A stretch of DNA of 38,265 nt from Myxococcota bacterium (GCA_025453555.1 JALOQC010000082.1:1-38265), one strand, 5' to 3'; counted from the stretch's first letter, positions 7,674 to 19,792 are shown. Translations and numbers: made by a program. Notes: generated by a model not told the origin, from the sequence alone.

Positions 7674-8618
7674 GTGGACCACGTTTGGGAACGAACACTC
7701 GAGCGCAAACGGCTGACGACCCGCGACGGGACCGAGATCAGCTACGAGACGCTCGGCCGGGGAGAAGAAACACTCCTGCTCTGCAACGGCCTCGGCGGGC
7801 GCCTTTACGCGTGGGGGCCGCTCCTTCAGCGCTTCGCGGACCGGTACCGCCTCATCACGTGGGACTACCGCGGGCTCTTCGACAGCGGGGCGCCGCCGAC
7901 CCGGCGAAAGCTGTCGATCGCACACCACTCGGACGACGCGCTGGAGATCCTCGACGCAGAGGGCGTCGACCGCGCGAGCCTGGTCGGCTGGAGCATGGGG
8001 GTCCAGGTCGGCCTCGACGTGGCCGCGACGCACCCCGAACGCGTGAGCAGCCTCGTGCTGATCAATGGCACCTACGGCCACGCGCTCTCCACGGGTTTCC
8101 AACCGCTCTTCAGTCTGCCTTGGCTGCCGAAGAAGGTGCATTGGGGCATCGAGCGACTGCACGGTCGACGCCGGATCCGTGAGGCGCTCTCGAAGAGCGC
8201 ACGCATCGGAGCGCCCTTCTATCAAATGCTCTTCCTGCTGACCGCGGGACCCCGCGCGCTCGAGCTCCGACCGCTGCTGGATCGCTACCTCGGCGACGTC
8301 CTCGGCCCGAGCTTCGACAACTACCTGCGCCTCTTCCAAGAGCTCGACGCGCACACCGTCTACCACGTGCTGCCGGAGATCACGGCGCCCGCGCTCGTGA
8401 TCAGCGGCGCGCTCGATCTGCTCACGCCGCAGCGCCAGAGCTTCGAGATCGCGCGACGCCTGCCGAACGCGAAGCACGTCCCGCTCGCTCGCGCGAGTCA
8501 CTTCGCGTTGCTGGAGCGCCCGGACGCGGTGCTGCCAGCGATGGAGCGTTTCTACACGGAGCTCGGGCGTCGAACGCCTCCGCGACCCACACGCGCCGTC
8601 GTGAGCCCTGCTTCGTGA
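7674..8618 (+). CDS. Alpha/beta-fold hydrolase
   Basis: A soluble alpha/beta hydrolase of about 314 residues; substrate unknown. Seen in order: oxyanion region LLLCNGLGG, WDYRGLFDSG after strand 4, nucleophile elbow LVGWSMGVQVGLD (Ser about 109), DNGTYGHA-like cap entry (here LINGTYGHA), acid in VISGALDLLTP, and catalytic His in RASHFALLERPD. A helical cap lies between residues ~135 and 230. I chose the GTG at 7674 because GAGG lies 5 bases upstream; GTG codons at 7668 and 7542 are alternatives, the latter adding a segment with no family similarity. The last codons lie in a 14-bp tandem repeat array, and the stop codon is itself part of a repeat unit, so the C-terminus has probably been rewritten by array expansion. 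It is likely regulated by the divergent TetR protein. Confidence 0.88.
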   Translation: MDHVWERTLERKRLTTRDGTEISYETLGRGEETLLLCNGLGGRLYAWGPLLQRFADRYRLITWDYRGLFDSGAPPTRRKLSIAHHSDDALEILDAEGVDRASLVGWSMGVQVGLDVAATHPERVSSLVLINGTYGHALSTGFQPLFSLPWLPKKVHWGIERLHGRRRIREALSKSARIGAPFYQMLFLLTAGPRALELRPLLDRYLGDVLGPSFDNYLRLFQELDAHTVYHVLPEITAPALVISGALDLLTPQRQSFEIARRLPNAKHVPLARASHFALLERPDAVLPAMERFYTELGRRTPPRPTRAVVSPAS

Positions 8619-8726
8619 GCCCTGCTTCGTGAGCCCTGCTTCGTGAGCCCCGCTTCGTGAGCCCCGCTTCGTGAGCCCCGCTTCGTGAGCCCCGCTTCGT
8701 GAGCCCCGCTTCGTGAGCCCCGCTTC
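8601..8726 (+). repeat. Nine-copy 14-bp tandem repeat array
   Basis: Nine head-to-tail copies of GTGAGCCC(T/C)GCTTC with no indels. The first three have T and the last six have C at the ninth position. It begins inside the hydrolase gene, supplies that gene's stop codon, and ends 6 bp before the stop of the convergent PLP-enzyme gene. The near-identity of the copies indicates recent slippage or unequal crossing-over, so copy number may vary between strains. Confidence 0.95.
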
Positions 8727-8732
8727 GCGCGC

Positions 8733-9911
8733 TCAGCCGAAGCAGCCACCTTCGCCGCGGTAGGTCGCGACCTCGTCGACGACCCGATCCCCCGAGATCA
8801 GCAGCAGCGTCGCGAAACGCTCGCAGAGCTCGCCCGCCTTCGCGTGCCGGAAGAACACCGGATCGCCCACGCGGAGCGAGACGTCGCGCGGGACGCGCAG
8901 TGGCGTCTGTACCTCCCCCGCGCCCTCGTGTGGGAGGAGCGCGAGCCCCTCGGGCAGCCACGGCCGCGGCAGCTTCGCATCGCCCGCCGGACCCGATGCG
9001 ACGTAGCCACCGCCGAAGCAGGTCGCGAGACCGGGCTTCGGGATCCGTGTGACGCCGAGCGCGAACGCCGCCGCGGGCTCGGGTCGGAACGAAGCGAACG
9101 CGTCGAACGAGGTGGGTCCGAAGAGCCCCGATCCGGCCGCGAGCTCACTGACGCTCGCGTCGCCACGCGTGATCTCGAGGCTGCCGGTCCCACCACCGTT
9201 CACGATGCGGATCGGGTGCCCTTGCTCGCGGAGCGCGTGCACGATCGCGCCGCGACGTCGCGCGACGTCGACGAAGCTCGCGCGCTTCAGCGCCCGAATC
9301 GCGAGATCGCTCGCGGCACCGGTGGCGTCGGGCAGCCCCGCGATCTGCGCCTCGTACCCCATCGCGGCCACGAGCGAGACGCCCTCCTCGCGCAGGATGA
9401 GCTCGCCGAGCCGACGCGCGGCGTCGACGTCGCGGATCGGCGAGCGGCGCACCCCGAAGTAGAGCCCGGGCAGATCGAGCGCGACGTCGACGTCGATCGC
9501 GAGCTCGAAGGTCACGCCGTGCTCACGCGCGACCTCCGCCGCGAGCTTCACGTGCGCGGCGTCGTCGACCATGAGAATGGGGCCCGCACCGTCGCAGGCG
9601 TGGCGTACCAGCGCGCGGAGCGGATCGCGCTCGACGCACGGGTACGCGACGAGCACGTCGTCGAAGCCACGCGCGCAGAGGTGTGCGGCCTCCGCGGCGG
9701 AGAACGCGAGCACGCCGTGCCAGCCGGGCCGCGCGAGCACGCGTCGGAGGAGCGAGACGCAGCGTACGCTCTTGCTCGCGATGCGGATCGGCATCCCGTC
9801 CGCGCGACGCTCGAGCGCCGCGGCGTTCGCGTCGAAACGATCGAGGTCGACCAGCGCGAGCGGCCTCGGCCGATCCGCGATCGCCGCACGGAGACGCGCG
9901 TAGTCGTCCAT
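8733..9911 (-). CDS. Fold-type-III PLP enzyme, amino acid deaminase/aldolase family
   Basis: A 392-residue enzyme of the alanine-racemase-barrel / D-threonine-aldolase-like group. The N-terminal barrel opens PLALVDLDRFDANAAALERR and has the PLP-lysine motif IRIASKSVRC. Barrel landmarks follow: GVLAFSAAEA, FELAIDVDVALDLPG, AAMGYEAQIAGLPD and IRIVNGGGTGSLE. The C-terminal domain has GDPVFFRHAKAGELCERF and ends with TYRGEGGCFG, endings typical of proteins named amino acid deaminase/aldolase, with His and Cys that could bind a metal. The reaction is probably D-amino-acid or D-hydroxyamino-acid cleavage or deamination, but the substrate cannot be read from sequence. The start is the ATG at 9911-9909. 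It follows the phosphatase gene on the same strand across 236 bp, and converges on the hydrolase gene across the 14-bp array. Confidence 0.87.
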   Translation of the reverse strand: MDDYARLRAAIADRPRPLALVDLDRFDANAAALERRADGMPIRIASKSVRCVSLLRRVLARPGWHGVLAFSAAEAAHLCARGFDDVLVAYPCVERDPLRALVRHACDGAGPILMVDDAAHVKLAAEVAREHGVTFELAIDVDVALDLPGLYFGVRRSPIRDVDAARRLGELILREEGVSLVAAMGYEAQIAGLPDATGAASDLAIRALKRASFVDVARRRGAIVHALREQGHPIRIVNGGGTGSLEITRGDASVSELAAGSGLFGPTSFDAFASFRPEPAAAFALGVTRIPKPGLATCFGGGYVASGPAGDAKLPRPWLPEGLALLPHEGAGEVQTPLRVPRDVSLRVGDPVFFRHAKAGELCERFATLLLISGDRVVDEVATYRGEGGCFG

Positions 9912-10033
9912 GGTTCGAAGATACCGCCGTCGGACGAGCCGCGTCGTGCGTCGCGTGCGCGTCCGACGAGGGTCGGCGCACGCGTGGTGAGCGCGTCGCG
10001 TCGACGCGAGCGACCGATCCCCTCGCGCATCGA

Positions 10034-10052
10034 CGTCCCGCATGGCGGGACG
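10034..10052 (-). terminator. Tight hairpin downstream of the phosphatase gene
   Basis: CGTCCCGC (10034-10041) pairs perfectly with GCGGGACG (10045-10052) around a 3-nt loop, 96 bp past the phosphatase stop on the minus strand. The same intergenic stretch also carries a 16-bp direct repeat (10079-10094 and 10121-10136, core CCTCGTCCGCTCT). Confidence 0.5.
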
Positions 10053-10147
10053 CTCCTCGGCTCACGTGCGGCCCCGTCCGACCTCGTCCGCTCTGACGAA
10101 CCGACCCGAGCGGACCGGTTCGACCTCGTCCGCTCTCACGCGCGAGC

Positions 10148-11089
10148 TCATTCGCGTGCGTTCGTGCAGCCGAAGTCCGCGAGCGTGAGGCCGTGCTCGG
10201 AGGCGACGACGTGTGTCACGCCCTGCGGGGCGACGAAGTTGCGGCTGCCGAGCACGGACTCCACCACGCGCGCGACCTGCTCGGCGCTCGCATCGATCGC
10301 GACGCGCTCTCCCGCGTGTCGCGTCACCACCTCGCGCAGCGCGTCCACGCCGAGCGTGTCGTGCGCGTACCGAAGGGGTGGCGGCGAATAACCGTCGGCG
10401 CCGCCCGCGAGCAACGACACCAGGGTCGCGCCCGCCTCGCGGCGCTCCTCCGGCCAACCGCTCGGTCCTCCGAGGTGCAGGTGGTCGTTGTAGCGAACGA
10501 GGCGCGGGCCTTCGTCGTCGAACCGGATCGTCGTGACGCCCGTGTTCGTCACGTTGCCGAGCGCGCGCGGGCGGCGGAGAGGAACGTCGAAGAGCGCCGT
10601 CACGAGCGCAGCCACGACGCCGCCGTGGGTGAACACGACCGCGCGCTCGCCGGGTCGCATCGACGCCTTCAACGTCTCGAGCGCGGCCTTCGCGCGGACC
10701 GCGAGATCGATCCAGCTCTCGCCGCCGCCGAAACGCACGTGGGGCCCTTGGTGGAGCTGCGCGACGTCGTCGGGGTAACGCTCCGCGACCTCGTCGCGCG
10801 TGAGCCCTTCCCAGCGCCCGACGTCGATCTCGCGCCATCGCGGCTCCACGCGGACCCGCGCGCCGAGGCGTCCCGCCGACGCGAGCGCGGTGTCGTGGGC
10901 ACGCGCGAGATCGCTCGCCACCCAATGATCGTAACGCGCACCTTCGCGGGCGAAGCGCGCGGCCAGCGACATCGCTTGCTCACGGCCGTGCGACGAGAGC
11001 TGCGAGTCACCGTGGCCTTGCCAGCGCCCCGCCACGTTGGATTCCGACTGACCGTGACGAACGAGCGTGATCTCCAAAGGCTCCGGCAT
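10148..11089 (-). CDS. Histidine phosphatase (phosphoglycerate-mutase-like) with C-terminal extension
   Basis: Residues 1-~205 form a branch-1 histidine phosphatase. The phospho-acceptor His 12 is in ITLVRHGQSESN, followed by WQGHGDSQLSSHGREQA, the acid-bearing RWREIDVGRWEGLTRDE, and the second catalytic His in VVFTHGGVVAAL. The domain would dephosphorylate a small molecule or phosphosugar; substrate unknown. About 100 further residues (from LHLGGPSGWPEE to the end) are not expected for this family. They include VTRHAGERVAIDASAEQVARV and end VVASEHGLTLADFGCTNARE, resembling no domain I can name. The start is the ATG at 11089-11087. The next gene upstream on this strand is clpP, over 400 bp away. 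Confidence 0.88.
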   Translation of the reverse strand: MPEPLEITLVRHGQSESNVAGRWQGHGDSQLSSHGREQAMSLAARFAREGARYDHWVASDLARAHDTALASAGRLGARVRVEPRWREIDVGRWEGLTRDEVAERYPDDVAQLHQGPHVRFGGGESWIDLAVRAKAALETLKASMRPGERAVVFTHGGVVAALVTALFDVPLRRPRALGNVTNTGVTTIRFDDEGPRLVRYNDHLHLGGPSGWPEERREAGATLVSLLAGGADGYSPPPLRYAHDTLGVDALREVVTRHAGERVAIDASAEQVARVVESVLGSRNFVAPQGVTHVVASEHGLTLADFGCTNARE

Positions 11090-11512
11090 GCGCGCGAAGC
11101 ATGTGGCCCACGCGCGTCGCTGACAAACGGTGTCGTGTTCGCTTCGCGCTCCGCGCTTCGCTCACGAGGCGGGGAAGTGTCCGCGCACCCCTCTGGCGCG
11201 TGACGTCCTCAGATTCGATGGTTCGGTCGCCCGACGGCGACACGCACGAGCCGTCGGGTCGCTCGGCCTGGCGGCCGGCTCCGAAAACGGCATCCCGCTC
11301 CGGCCGCCCCAGCGCGCTGCTCTTCGGCCGTAGCGAACCGAGCGGAGCACAGCACAGCGACGTTCGCGAGGACGCTAGCCCGAAGGGCTCACAGCCAGAC
11401 GCCCCCTGACCACAGAGGGCCAGCCCCGTACGAACGAAGCTCGCTCGTACGCTCGTCGCTCACGACAGCTCGTCACTGACGACAGCTCGTCGCCGACAGC
11501 TCGCCGACGAGC
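11090..11512. other. Intergenic region with short repeats
   Basis: 423 bp without a supported gene, between clpP and the phosphatase gene (both minus strand). It contains CGCTTCGCGCT-type low-complexity sequence near 11140-11165 that recurs near 14032 and 14221, a small AGCCC-gaa-GGGCT hairpin (11377-11389), and three direct repeats of ACAGCTCG near 11464-11502. A terminator candidate is listed separately. Confidence 0.5.
11427..11451 (-). terminator. Hairpin downstream of clpP
   Basis: CGTACGA (11427-11433) pairs with TCGTACG (11445-11451). An inner CGA/TCG stem continues across single mismatched bases around an AGC loop. It lies about 60 bp past the clpP stop on the minus strand. No U-tract. 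Confidence 0.5.
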
Positions 11513-12142
<630 letters not shown>

Positions 12143-12331
12143 GCGCGAGACGATAGCCGGAGGCGCGCCCTCGTCAACGGGCGGTCGTGGCCCTCGAAGC
12201 GATGCCGATGGCTCGAGGCCGCGAGCGGCTGGGCCTGCGATCGATCCACGTGCTCGATCTCGATCCGGCGCTCGGCTTCGAGGCCGCTCCGGAAACGCGC
12301 GCCACGGACGCCGCCCGCGTACGCTGCGCCG

Positions 12332-14029
12332 GTGAGCTCGAAGCACACGAAGGACCGCGCCAAGCGGCCGAAGAAGGACGCCTCGACGGAAACGTCGAGT
12401 CCGGCGACGACCGACGCTTCGACGGAAACGACGAGTCCGGCGACGACACCTCCCGCGGCACCGAGCTCGGCCACCGCGACCCCTCCGACGAAGCGCGCAC
12501 GCCGACGCCGCGCGCTGGCGACGCTGCTCGTACTGCTCGCGAGCGCGGGGTCGCTCTTCGTGCCGGAGCCGGCTCCCGACGCGCCCGTACCCGCGGAAGC
12601 CCGCCCCTTCGCGTGGAATCAAGACGAGATCTGGGCGTCGCTGAAGTCGCGCTACGACGCCGCACGCGAGCGATGCCCGACCCTCGACCGCGTCTTGCCG
12701 ATTCGGCTCCACGCGATCGGGCAATCGATCGAGACGCTGCGTCTGCTGCGCGGCACCGAGCTCCCCGCCGACGATCCCGCGTGGCCCGCGCTGGAGACGT
12801 CGTTCTTCGAAGCCGCAGCCGACGTCGCCGCGTGCCCCGGCGCGACCGAGGGAGAAGGGACACCCACCCACGCCGCCGAGCTCCTCGAGCTGCAGGCGCG
12901 ACTGCGCGGGTTGATCGAGACCGCGCGGGTCGGATGGGACCCGACCGATCGCGCAACGCGCGAGCGCCTCTACCGCACCCTCTACGGCAGCCGCCTCGCC
13001 GTCGAAGAGGTGCTCCTGCAGCTCCCGCCCCATCGCGCGCCCGTGCTCGCGCTCGGCGACGCGCCCGACACCGCGTCGCCCTGTGTGGTCGTGCACGACG
13101 TGCGTGTGTGCTCGGGCGACGTGCTGCTCAGCCGCGGCGGTGCACCGACCAGCGCCCTCATCGCGCGCGGCAGCGACTTTCCGGGCAACTTCTCGCACGT
13201 CGCGCTCGTGCACGTCGCGCCCGGTGAGGACGAGTCGGACACCTCGCGCTTCTCCACCATCGAGGCGCACATCGAGGTCGGTGTGGTGGTCGCGGGACTC
13301 GACGCTTACGAGCGCGACGCGAAGCGCCGCGTGTTGCTGCTCCGTCCACGCGCCGCGCTCGTCGCGCCGGAGGAAGAGGACGACGAAGAGTCGCGGGGGC
13401 GCGCACACGCGGCCGCCGAGCACGCGCTCGCTCGCGCGACCCGCGAGCACGTCGCGTACGACTTCGCGATGGACTACCGCGATCCGAGCGAGATGTTCTG
13501 CTCGGAGGTCGCGTCGGAGGCCTACGCCTCGCAAGGAGTCGAGCTCTGGCGCGGTCTGACCACCACGAGCGCTCCGTCGACCGCGCGTTGGCTCGCAGCG
13601 TTCGGGGTCCGCAACTTCGAGACGCACGGGCCCTCGGACCTCGAGTACGACCCGAACCTCGTGGCGGTCGCGGAGTGGCGCGATCCGGAGGAGCTCTTCT
13701 CGAGCCACGTCGACGACGCGGTGATCGACGCGATGCTCGAAGGGGCGGAGCTCGGAGGCGACGAGGTCCTCCACGATCCGTGGAAGCTCCCCGTCGCGCG
13801 CGTGCTCAAGGCGTGGAGCTGGCTGAAGAACCGTTTCGGCGCGGTCGGCCCGGTGCCCGAGGGCATGAGCGCCACCGTCGCCTTGCGCGTGCAGTGGCTG
13901 AACGCGCGCCACGCGGCGTTGCGCGAGGCGCTGCTGAAGAAGGTCGAGCGCTACCAGGCGCGCACGGGACATCGCCCGCCGTATTGGGAGCTCGTGCGCA
14001 TGGCGAACGCGAGCCGGCGTCTTTTCTAG
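12332..14029 (+). CDS. Membrane-anchored YiiX/YaeF-like permuted NlpC/P60 cysteine hydrolase
   Basis: A protein of about 565 residues. A basic, Ser/Thr/Ala-rich N-terminal tail (residues 1-~55, with [24 protein letters not shown] repeats) precedes [20 protein letters not shown], one membrane anchor at about 58-76, so the enzyme domain should face the periplasm. The catalytic domain (about residues 245-425) has [17 protein letters not shown], the catalytic His in [11 protein letters not shown] and the catalytic Cys in [15 protein letters not shown]. This His-then-Cys order is the circularly permuted papain fold of the YiiX/LRAT clade, whose members are thought to act on cell-wall peptides or lipids. 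The C-terminal ~140 residues are alpha-helical and unassigned. I chose GTG 12332 because similarity and codon usage make the earlier part unlikely to be coding; a start between 12190 and 12332 cannot be excluded. It is divergent from clpP. Confidence 0.78.
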   Translation: MSSKHTKDRAKRPKKDASTETSSPATTDASTETTSPATTPPAAPSSATATPPTKRARRRRALATLLVLLASAGSLFVPEPAPDAPVPAEARPFAWNQDEIWASLKSRYDAARERCPTLDRVLPIRLHAIGQSIETLRLLRGTELPADDPAWPALETSFFEAAADVAACPGATEGEGTPTHAAELLELQARLRGLIETARVGWDPTDRATRERLYRTLYGSRLAVEEVLLQLPPHRAPVLALGDAPDTASPCVVVHDVRVCSGDVLLSRGGAPTSALIARGSDFPGNFSHVALVHVAPGEDESDTSRFSTIEAHIEVGVVVAGLDAYERDAKRRVLLLRPRAALVAPEEEDDEESRGRAHAAAEHALARATREHVAYDFAMDYRDPSEMFCSEVASEAYASQGVELWRGLTTTSAPSTARWLAAFGVRNFETHGPSDLEYDPNLVAVAEWRDPEELFSSHVDDAVIDAMLEGAELGGDEVLHDPWKLPVARVLKAWSWLKNRFGAVGPVPEGMSATVALRVQWLNARHAALREALLKKVERYQARTGHRPPYWELVRMANASRRLF

Positions 14030-14173
14030 CTCGCTTCGCGCTGCGCGCTCCGCTCACGTGTTCGCTTCGCGAACGGGGAGAACCCCGCGACCCCCTCCTC
14101 AGTCCGCACCCTGCGCTGCGCCTTCGCTGCGCTTCGGCTTCGCTACGGGAGCGGCCCTCGGACGCTCCGCGGG

Positions 14174-14194
14174 CCAAGGGGGTTCCCCCCTTGG
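14174..14194. terminator. Hairpin between convergent YiiX-like and kinase genes
   Basis: CCAAGGGGG (14174-14182) pairs with CCCCCTTGG (14186-14194) around a 3-nt loop. It sits in the 251-bp convergent gap and could end transcription from both sides. The rest of the gap (14030-14280) is CGCTTCG-type low-complexity sequence with no gene. Confidence 0.5.
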
Positions 14195-14280
14195 AACCCT
14201 CGTCTTCGCACGCTTCACCGTTCGCTTCGCGCTTCGCGGCTTCGCGCGCGGAACGCCGGAAGAGCCCCGCGATCCTCTGC

Positions 14281-17118
<2,838 letters not shown>

Positions 17119-17260
17119 CGCGCGCGACGCTACCACCTCGCCGCGCGGGGGTCGCCGTCGTCGCGGTGTTCGTCGCAGTCCTCGCCGTCGTCGCCGTCGT
17201 CGCCGTCGTTGCGGGTCGTGGTCGGCGACTTCGCTGGCGACGTCGACTTCGTCGGCGAGA

Positions 17261-17304
17261 GCGAACGACGCCGAACGACGACGAACGACGACGAACGACG
17301 ACGA
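17261..17304. repeat. 10-bp tandem repeat, four copies
   Basis: Four copies of (A/C/G)CGAACGACG plus a partial fifth, just upstream of the kinase gene and 11 bp before the stop codon of the next gene. The adjoining 17150-17220 is GTCGCC microsatellite-like sequence. The whole 17119-17314 gap (196 bp) is low complexity, and the kinase promoter must lie within it. Confidence 0.8.
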
Positions 17305-17314
17305 GGGACCGCGC

Positions 17315-17824
17315 TCAAGGAATCCGCACGCCGAGCCCGACCGTCCCGAGCCACGCGCGATCGTCGAGCGCTCCGCCGTCGAGCTGATGCCACCACGCAT
17401 GCGCGAGCCGCGCCTCCACGATCACACGATCGGTCGCCGCGACCCCGAGCCCCACCGCCACGCTCGTGGTCCACGCCCGCGAGCGCTCGCCCTCCTGCGT
17501 CGCGCTCGGCAACTGCTGCCGTCCGCCCGCGACCTCGAGGCTCGGGCGAAACCAACCGAGCTGCGGACGCAACGACACTTCGACGCCACCGCCGAGCGCG
17601 ATCTCGGTGAGCGGAAGCGTCAGCCCGACCGCCTGCACGTAGCCGCCCGCGTGGAGCGGGCCCACGAGCTCGAACGCGAAGTCGGTACGCAGCGTCGGCT
17701 CGAAACGCGCGCCCTCGGGCCCCTCCAGGCGCAACACCCCGAACTGAACGCCCGCCTCACCGGTGTCGGCGAGCGCGGGCGTGGAGAGCGCGAGGACGGC
17801 GAGCACGAGGGCGGCACGAAGCAT
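17315..17824 (-). CDS. Small exported beta-rich protein, probable outer-membrane protein
   Basis: A 169-residue protein with a clear Sec signal peptide (MLRAALVLAVLALSTPALA, then D). The mature part is made of alternating amphipathic strands with many Gly and aromatic residues (LHAGGYVQAVGLTLPLTEI, LGGGVEVSLRPQLGWFRP, TSVAVGLGVAATDRVIVEAR) and ends GTVGLGVRIP. It looks like a small outer-membrane beta-barrel, but the last residue is Pro rather than the usual Phe, and I recognise no family. The start ATG 17824 fits the signal peptide. It lies downstream of the disrupted esterase and upstream of the kinase on the same strand. Function unknown. Confidence 0.8.
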   Translation of the reverse strand: MLRAALVLAVLALSTPALADTGEAGVQFGVLRLEGPEGARFEPTLRTDFAFELVGPLHAGGYVQAVGLTLPLTEIALGGGVEVSLRPQLGWFRPSLEVAGGRQQLPSATQEGERSRAWTTSVAVGLGVAATDRVIVEARLAHAWWHQLDGGALDDRAWLGTVGLGVRIP

Positions 17825-18077
17825 GAGACGTCGCTGAGCACGCGCCGTACCACGCGAAACCTTCGTAGAATGCGAGCGATTTCGCGACGCACGGTCTTCG
17901 ACGCCGTGAATCGACGTTCACGAGCGGTGGAGCGGCGTTCTGGGTCGCAGCGCGCCTCGCGCGAGGCTGGAAGGCCTGTGTCGGCGCGTGTGCTCGCGCA
18001 TCGAGAGCACGACATCGAGAGCTCGAAACACCGAGCGGTTGGCGCCGAGCGCCTCGAGCGTCTGCGCGCCGTGGTCG

Positions 18078-18975
18078 TCAGTGCGTGTCGACGAACCGAC
18101 GCACCGAACGGAACGCGCGGTGCGCGTCTTCGAGGATCGCCCCGAAGCCGTGCCACGCGTGGATCATCCCGTCGTACGTCTCGAGCCGCACGTTCGCGCC
18201 GTGGGAGCGCGCGCGGATCGCGAACGCCTCGATCTCGCATCGGCGGGAAGCAGTCGAAGTCGGCCAGCGCGGGCGAGGCCTCGGGAGAGCGCGGATCGGC
18301 GCCCTGCAAATACAGATCGCGGAAGCGTTCGAGCAGCGGGCGCGCGAGGTAGTCGAAGCGCGCGTTCGCGTCGATGCTCGCGCCCTGCAGCCGCAGGTCG
18401 ACCCACGGCGAGAAGAGCACCAGCGCACGCGGCAGCGGCTCGTTCGTCGCGCGCAGGCGCTGCACCGCCGAGAGCACCAACGCGCCGCCCGCAGAGTCCC
18501 CGCTCAGCACGACGCGCTTCGGATCGATGCCCTTCGCCAGCAGGTGCCGGTACGCGTCGACCACGTCGTCGATGGGGCGCGGGAACGGGTGCTCGGGCGC
18601 CTTGCGGTATTCGAAGGCGAGCACCGCGCGCTGCGAGTGGCGCGCGAGATCCGCGATCATCCCGCGGTGCGTGCGCAGCGAGCACAACGCGTAGCCGCCG
18701 CCGTGCACGTGCAGGAAGACGTCGTCGCTCGTGCGCGTCGTCGGGATCGTCCACGCCGCGCGACGCGGCCCGAGGCGCGCGCGTCGATGCCGCACGCTCG
18801 CTTGGGGCGGCGAGAAACGCGCGAGGCTCTCGAGGCGCGCGCGCACGTCGGCGGCCTGGCCGCGCGTGACCTGCTGTGCGGCCGAACGAAGCGTCCGCAC
18901 GAGCAGCTCCGTGCGCCACGACCCGCTGGGATGGCTCGGCGAGAGCAACAAACGAGGTGCGAGCGCGACGCTCAT
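18078..18975 (-). pseudogene. Alpha/beta hydrolase (HSL/esterase family IV), frameshifted with internal deletion
   Basis: From ATG 18975 the frame encodes a hormone-sensitive-lipase-type esterase: the oxyanion motif VFLHVHGGGYALCS, RKAPEHPFPRPIDDVVDAYR, the nucleophile elbow VVLSGDSAGGALVLSA, and FSPWVDLRLQG. After ADFDCFPPM (about 18243) the frame no longer matches. The C-terminal continuation, EIEAFAIRARSHGANVRLE then MIHAWHGFGAILEDAHRAF with the catalytic His, is in another frame and ends at 18078. Homologues have roughly a dozen residues (LIxVGxxExLxD) between these two parts, holding the catalytic Asp; they are absent here. The lesion therefore looks like a deletion whose length is not a multiple of three, not merely a one-base error. 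If read as is, the first frame continues far past the normal end into the next gene. A sequencing error alone would not restore the missing acid. Confidence 0.75.
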
Positions 18976-19396
18976 GAACACGTTCTAAACGAGTCGGTGC
19001 GACTTACGCAAAGTTCCGGATTGACTCTTCTTTTCCGGACCCAGGACCATCCACGGCTCGACCCCTCGGGGCGACGCCTGGCGACTGCCTACCGACGGTT
19101 CGCGCCGTCCCGCGATTCTGCGCGACCTCACGAAAAACCTGACGCGCCGGGCCGCTCGAGGGCTCGGGGCAGGCGGGCAGGCGGACAGGCGGACAGGCGC
19201 GGGCGGGCAGGCGCGGGCGGGCAGGCGCGGGCGGACAGGCGCGGGCGGGCAGGCGCAGGCGGGCAGGCAGGCAGGCAGGCAGCGACCGCACCAACCGACG
19301 AGGCGCAACTCGCAGCGTGCCGGGCGCTTGCTCGCTCGACCGTCGCCTCGCTCCAGACGTGCCTCGTGCTCCACGCGATGTGGCATCGTTGTCGCC
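18976..19396. other. Intergenic region dominated by tandem repeats
   Basis: 421 bp between the disrupted esterase (minus) and a small lipoprotein gene (plus). No gene supported. The repeat array is listed separately; the flanks show nothing I can name. Confidence 0.6.
19165..19283. repeat. Nested 8-, 14- and 4-bp GGCAGG-type tandem array
   Basis: Starts with copies of GGC(G)GGCAG / GCGGACAG (8-bp unit, about 19171-19196). It continues as five 14-bp units GCGC(G/A)GGCGG(G/A)CAG (19197-19266) and ends in four GCAG units (19267-19282). On the minus strand it reads as CTGCC-rich sequence. Confidence 0.85.
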
Positions 19397-19792
19397 ATGC
19401 GCTCTGCTACGCGGCTCGCCTCGCTCCTCTTCGTCGTCGCCTGCGGAGGCGCGCCCGCACGCGAGGCCGCACCCGCCTCCACGAGCGGCGCCGAAGACGA
19501 GGAGTCCGTGCAGCTCGACTCGGCCGGCACTTCACCCGAGCCGATGGTGGTCGGCTGGCAGTCCGAGCTGAACGAGCTCGAGCGCGAGCTCGACTCCGAC
19601 GTGCAGTCGCTCTCGAGCACCATCGACGCGAGCCGCTGCGACGACGCGGGCGACCTCGCCGATCGCATCTGCGAGCTCGCCGATCGCATATGCGGCATCG
19701 CGGAGGATCACCCCGAAGCCTCGCCCCGCTGCGACGACGCGGGTGATCGCTGCGCACGCTCGAGGGAGCGCGTGGCCGACGAGTGCGGGTGA
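19397..19792 (+). CDS. Small Cys-containing lipoprotein, unknown function
   Basis: A 131-residue protein. MRSATRLASLLFVVACGG is a good lipoprotein signal (lipid Cys 16). An acidic, Ser/Thr-rich linker follows, then a predicted helical region (WQSELNELERELDSDVQSL), and a C-terminal part with regularly spaced Cys: SRCDDAGDLADRICELADRI, then CGIAEDHPEASPRCDDAGDRC and ADEC. The Asp/Cys spacing resembles short helical-hairpin lipoproteins seen repeatedly in myxobacteria, but I cannot name a family. Start chosen at ATG 19397, which begins the signal peptide; the frame is open earlier but lies in low-complexity DNA. The gene converges on rdgB. Confidence 0.75.
   Translation: MRSATRLASLLFVVACGGAPAREAAPASTSGAEDEESVQLDSAGTSPEPMVVGWQSELNELERELDSDVQSLSSTIDASRCDDAGDLADRICELADRICGIAEDHPEASPRCDDAGDRCARSRERVADECG

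Noticed and set aside
8601..8726. CRISPR-like array
   Set aside because: Units are directly adjacent with no spacers and are only 14 bp; no cas genes nearby.
8422..8961. Minus-strand open frame reading repeated EAGLTKRGS/SGAH peptides across the 14-bp array
   Set aside because: It is the array read in another frame, and most of it is antisense to the two well-supported flanking genes.
14030..14280. Small gene in the gap between the YiiX-like and kinase genes
   Set aside because: Only CGCTTCG-type low-complexity sequence and a hairpin; no start with ribosome site and no recognisable protein.
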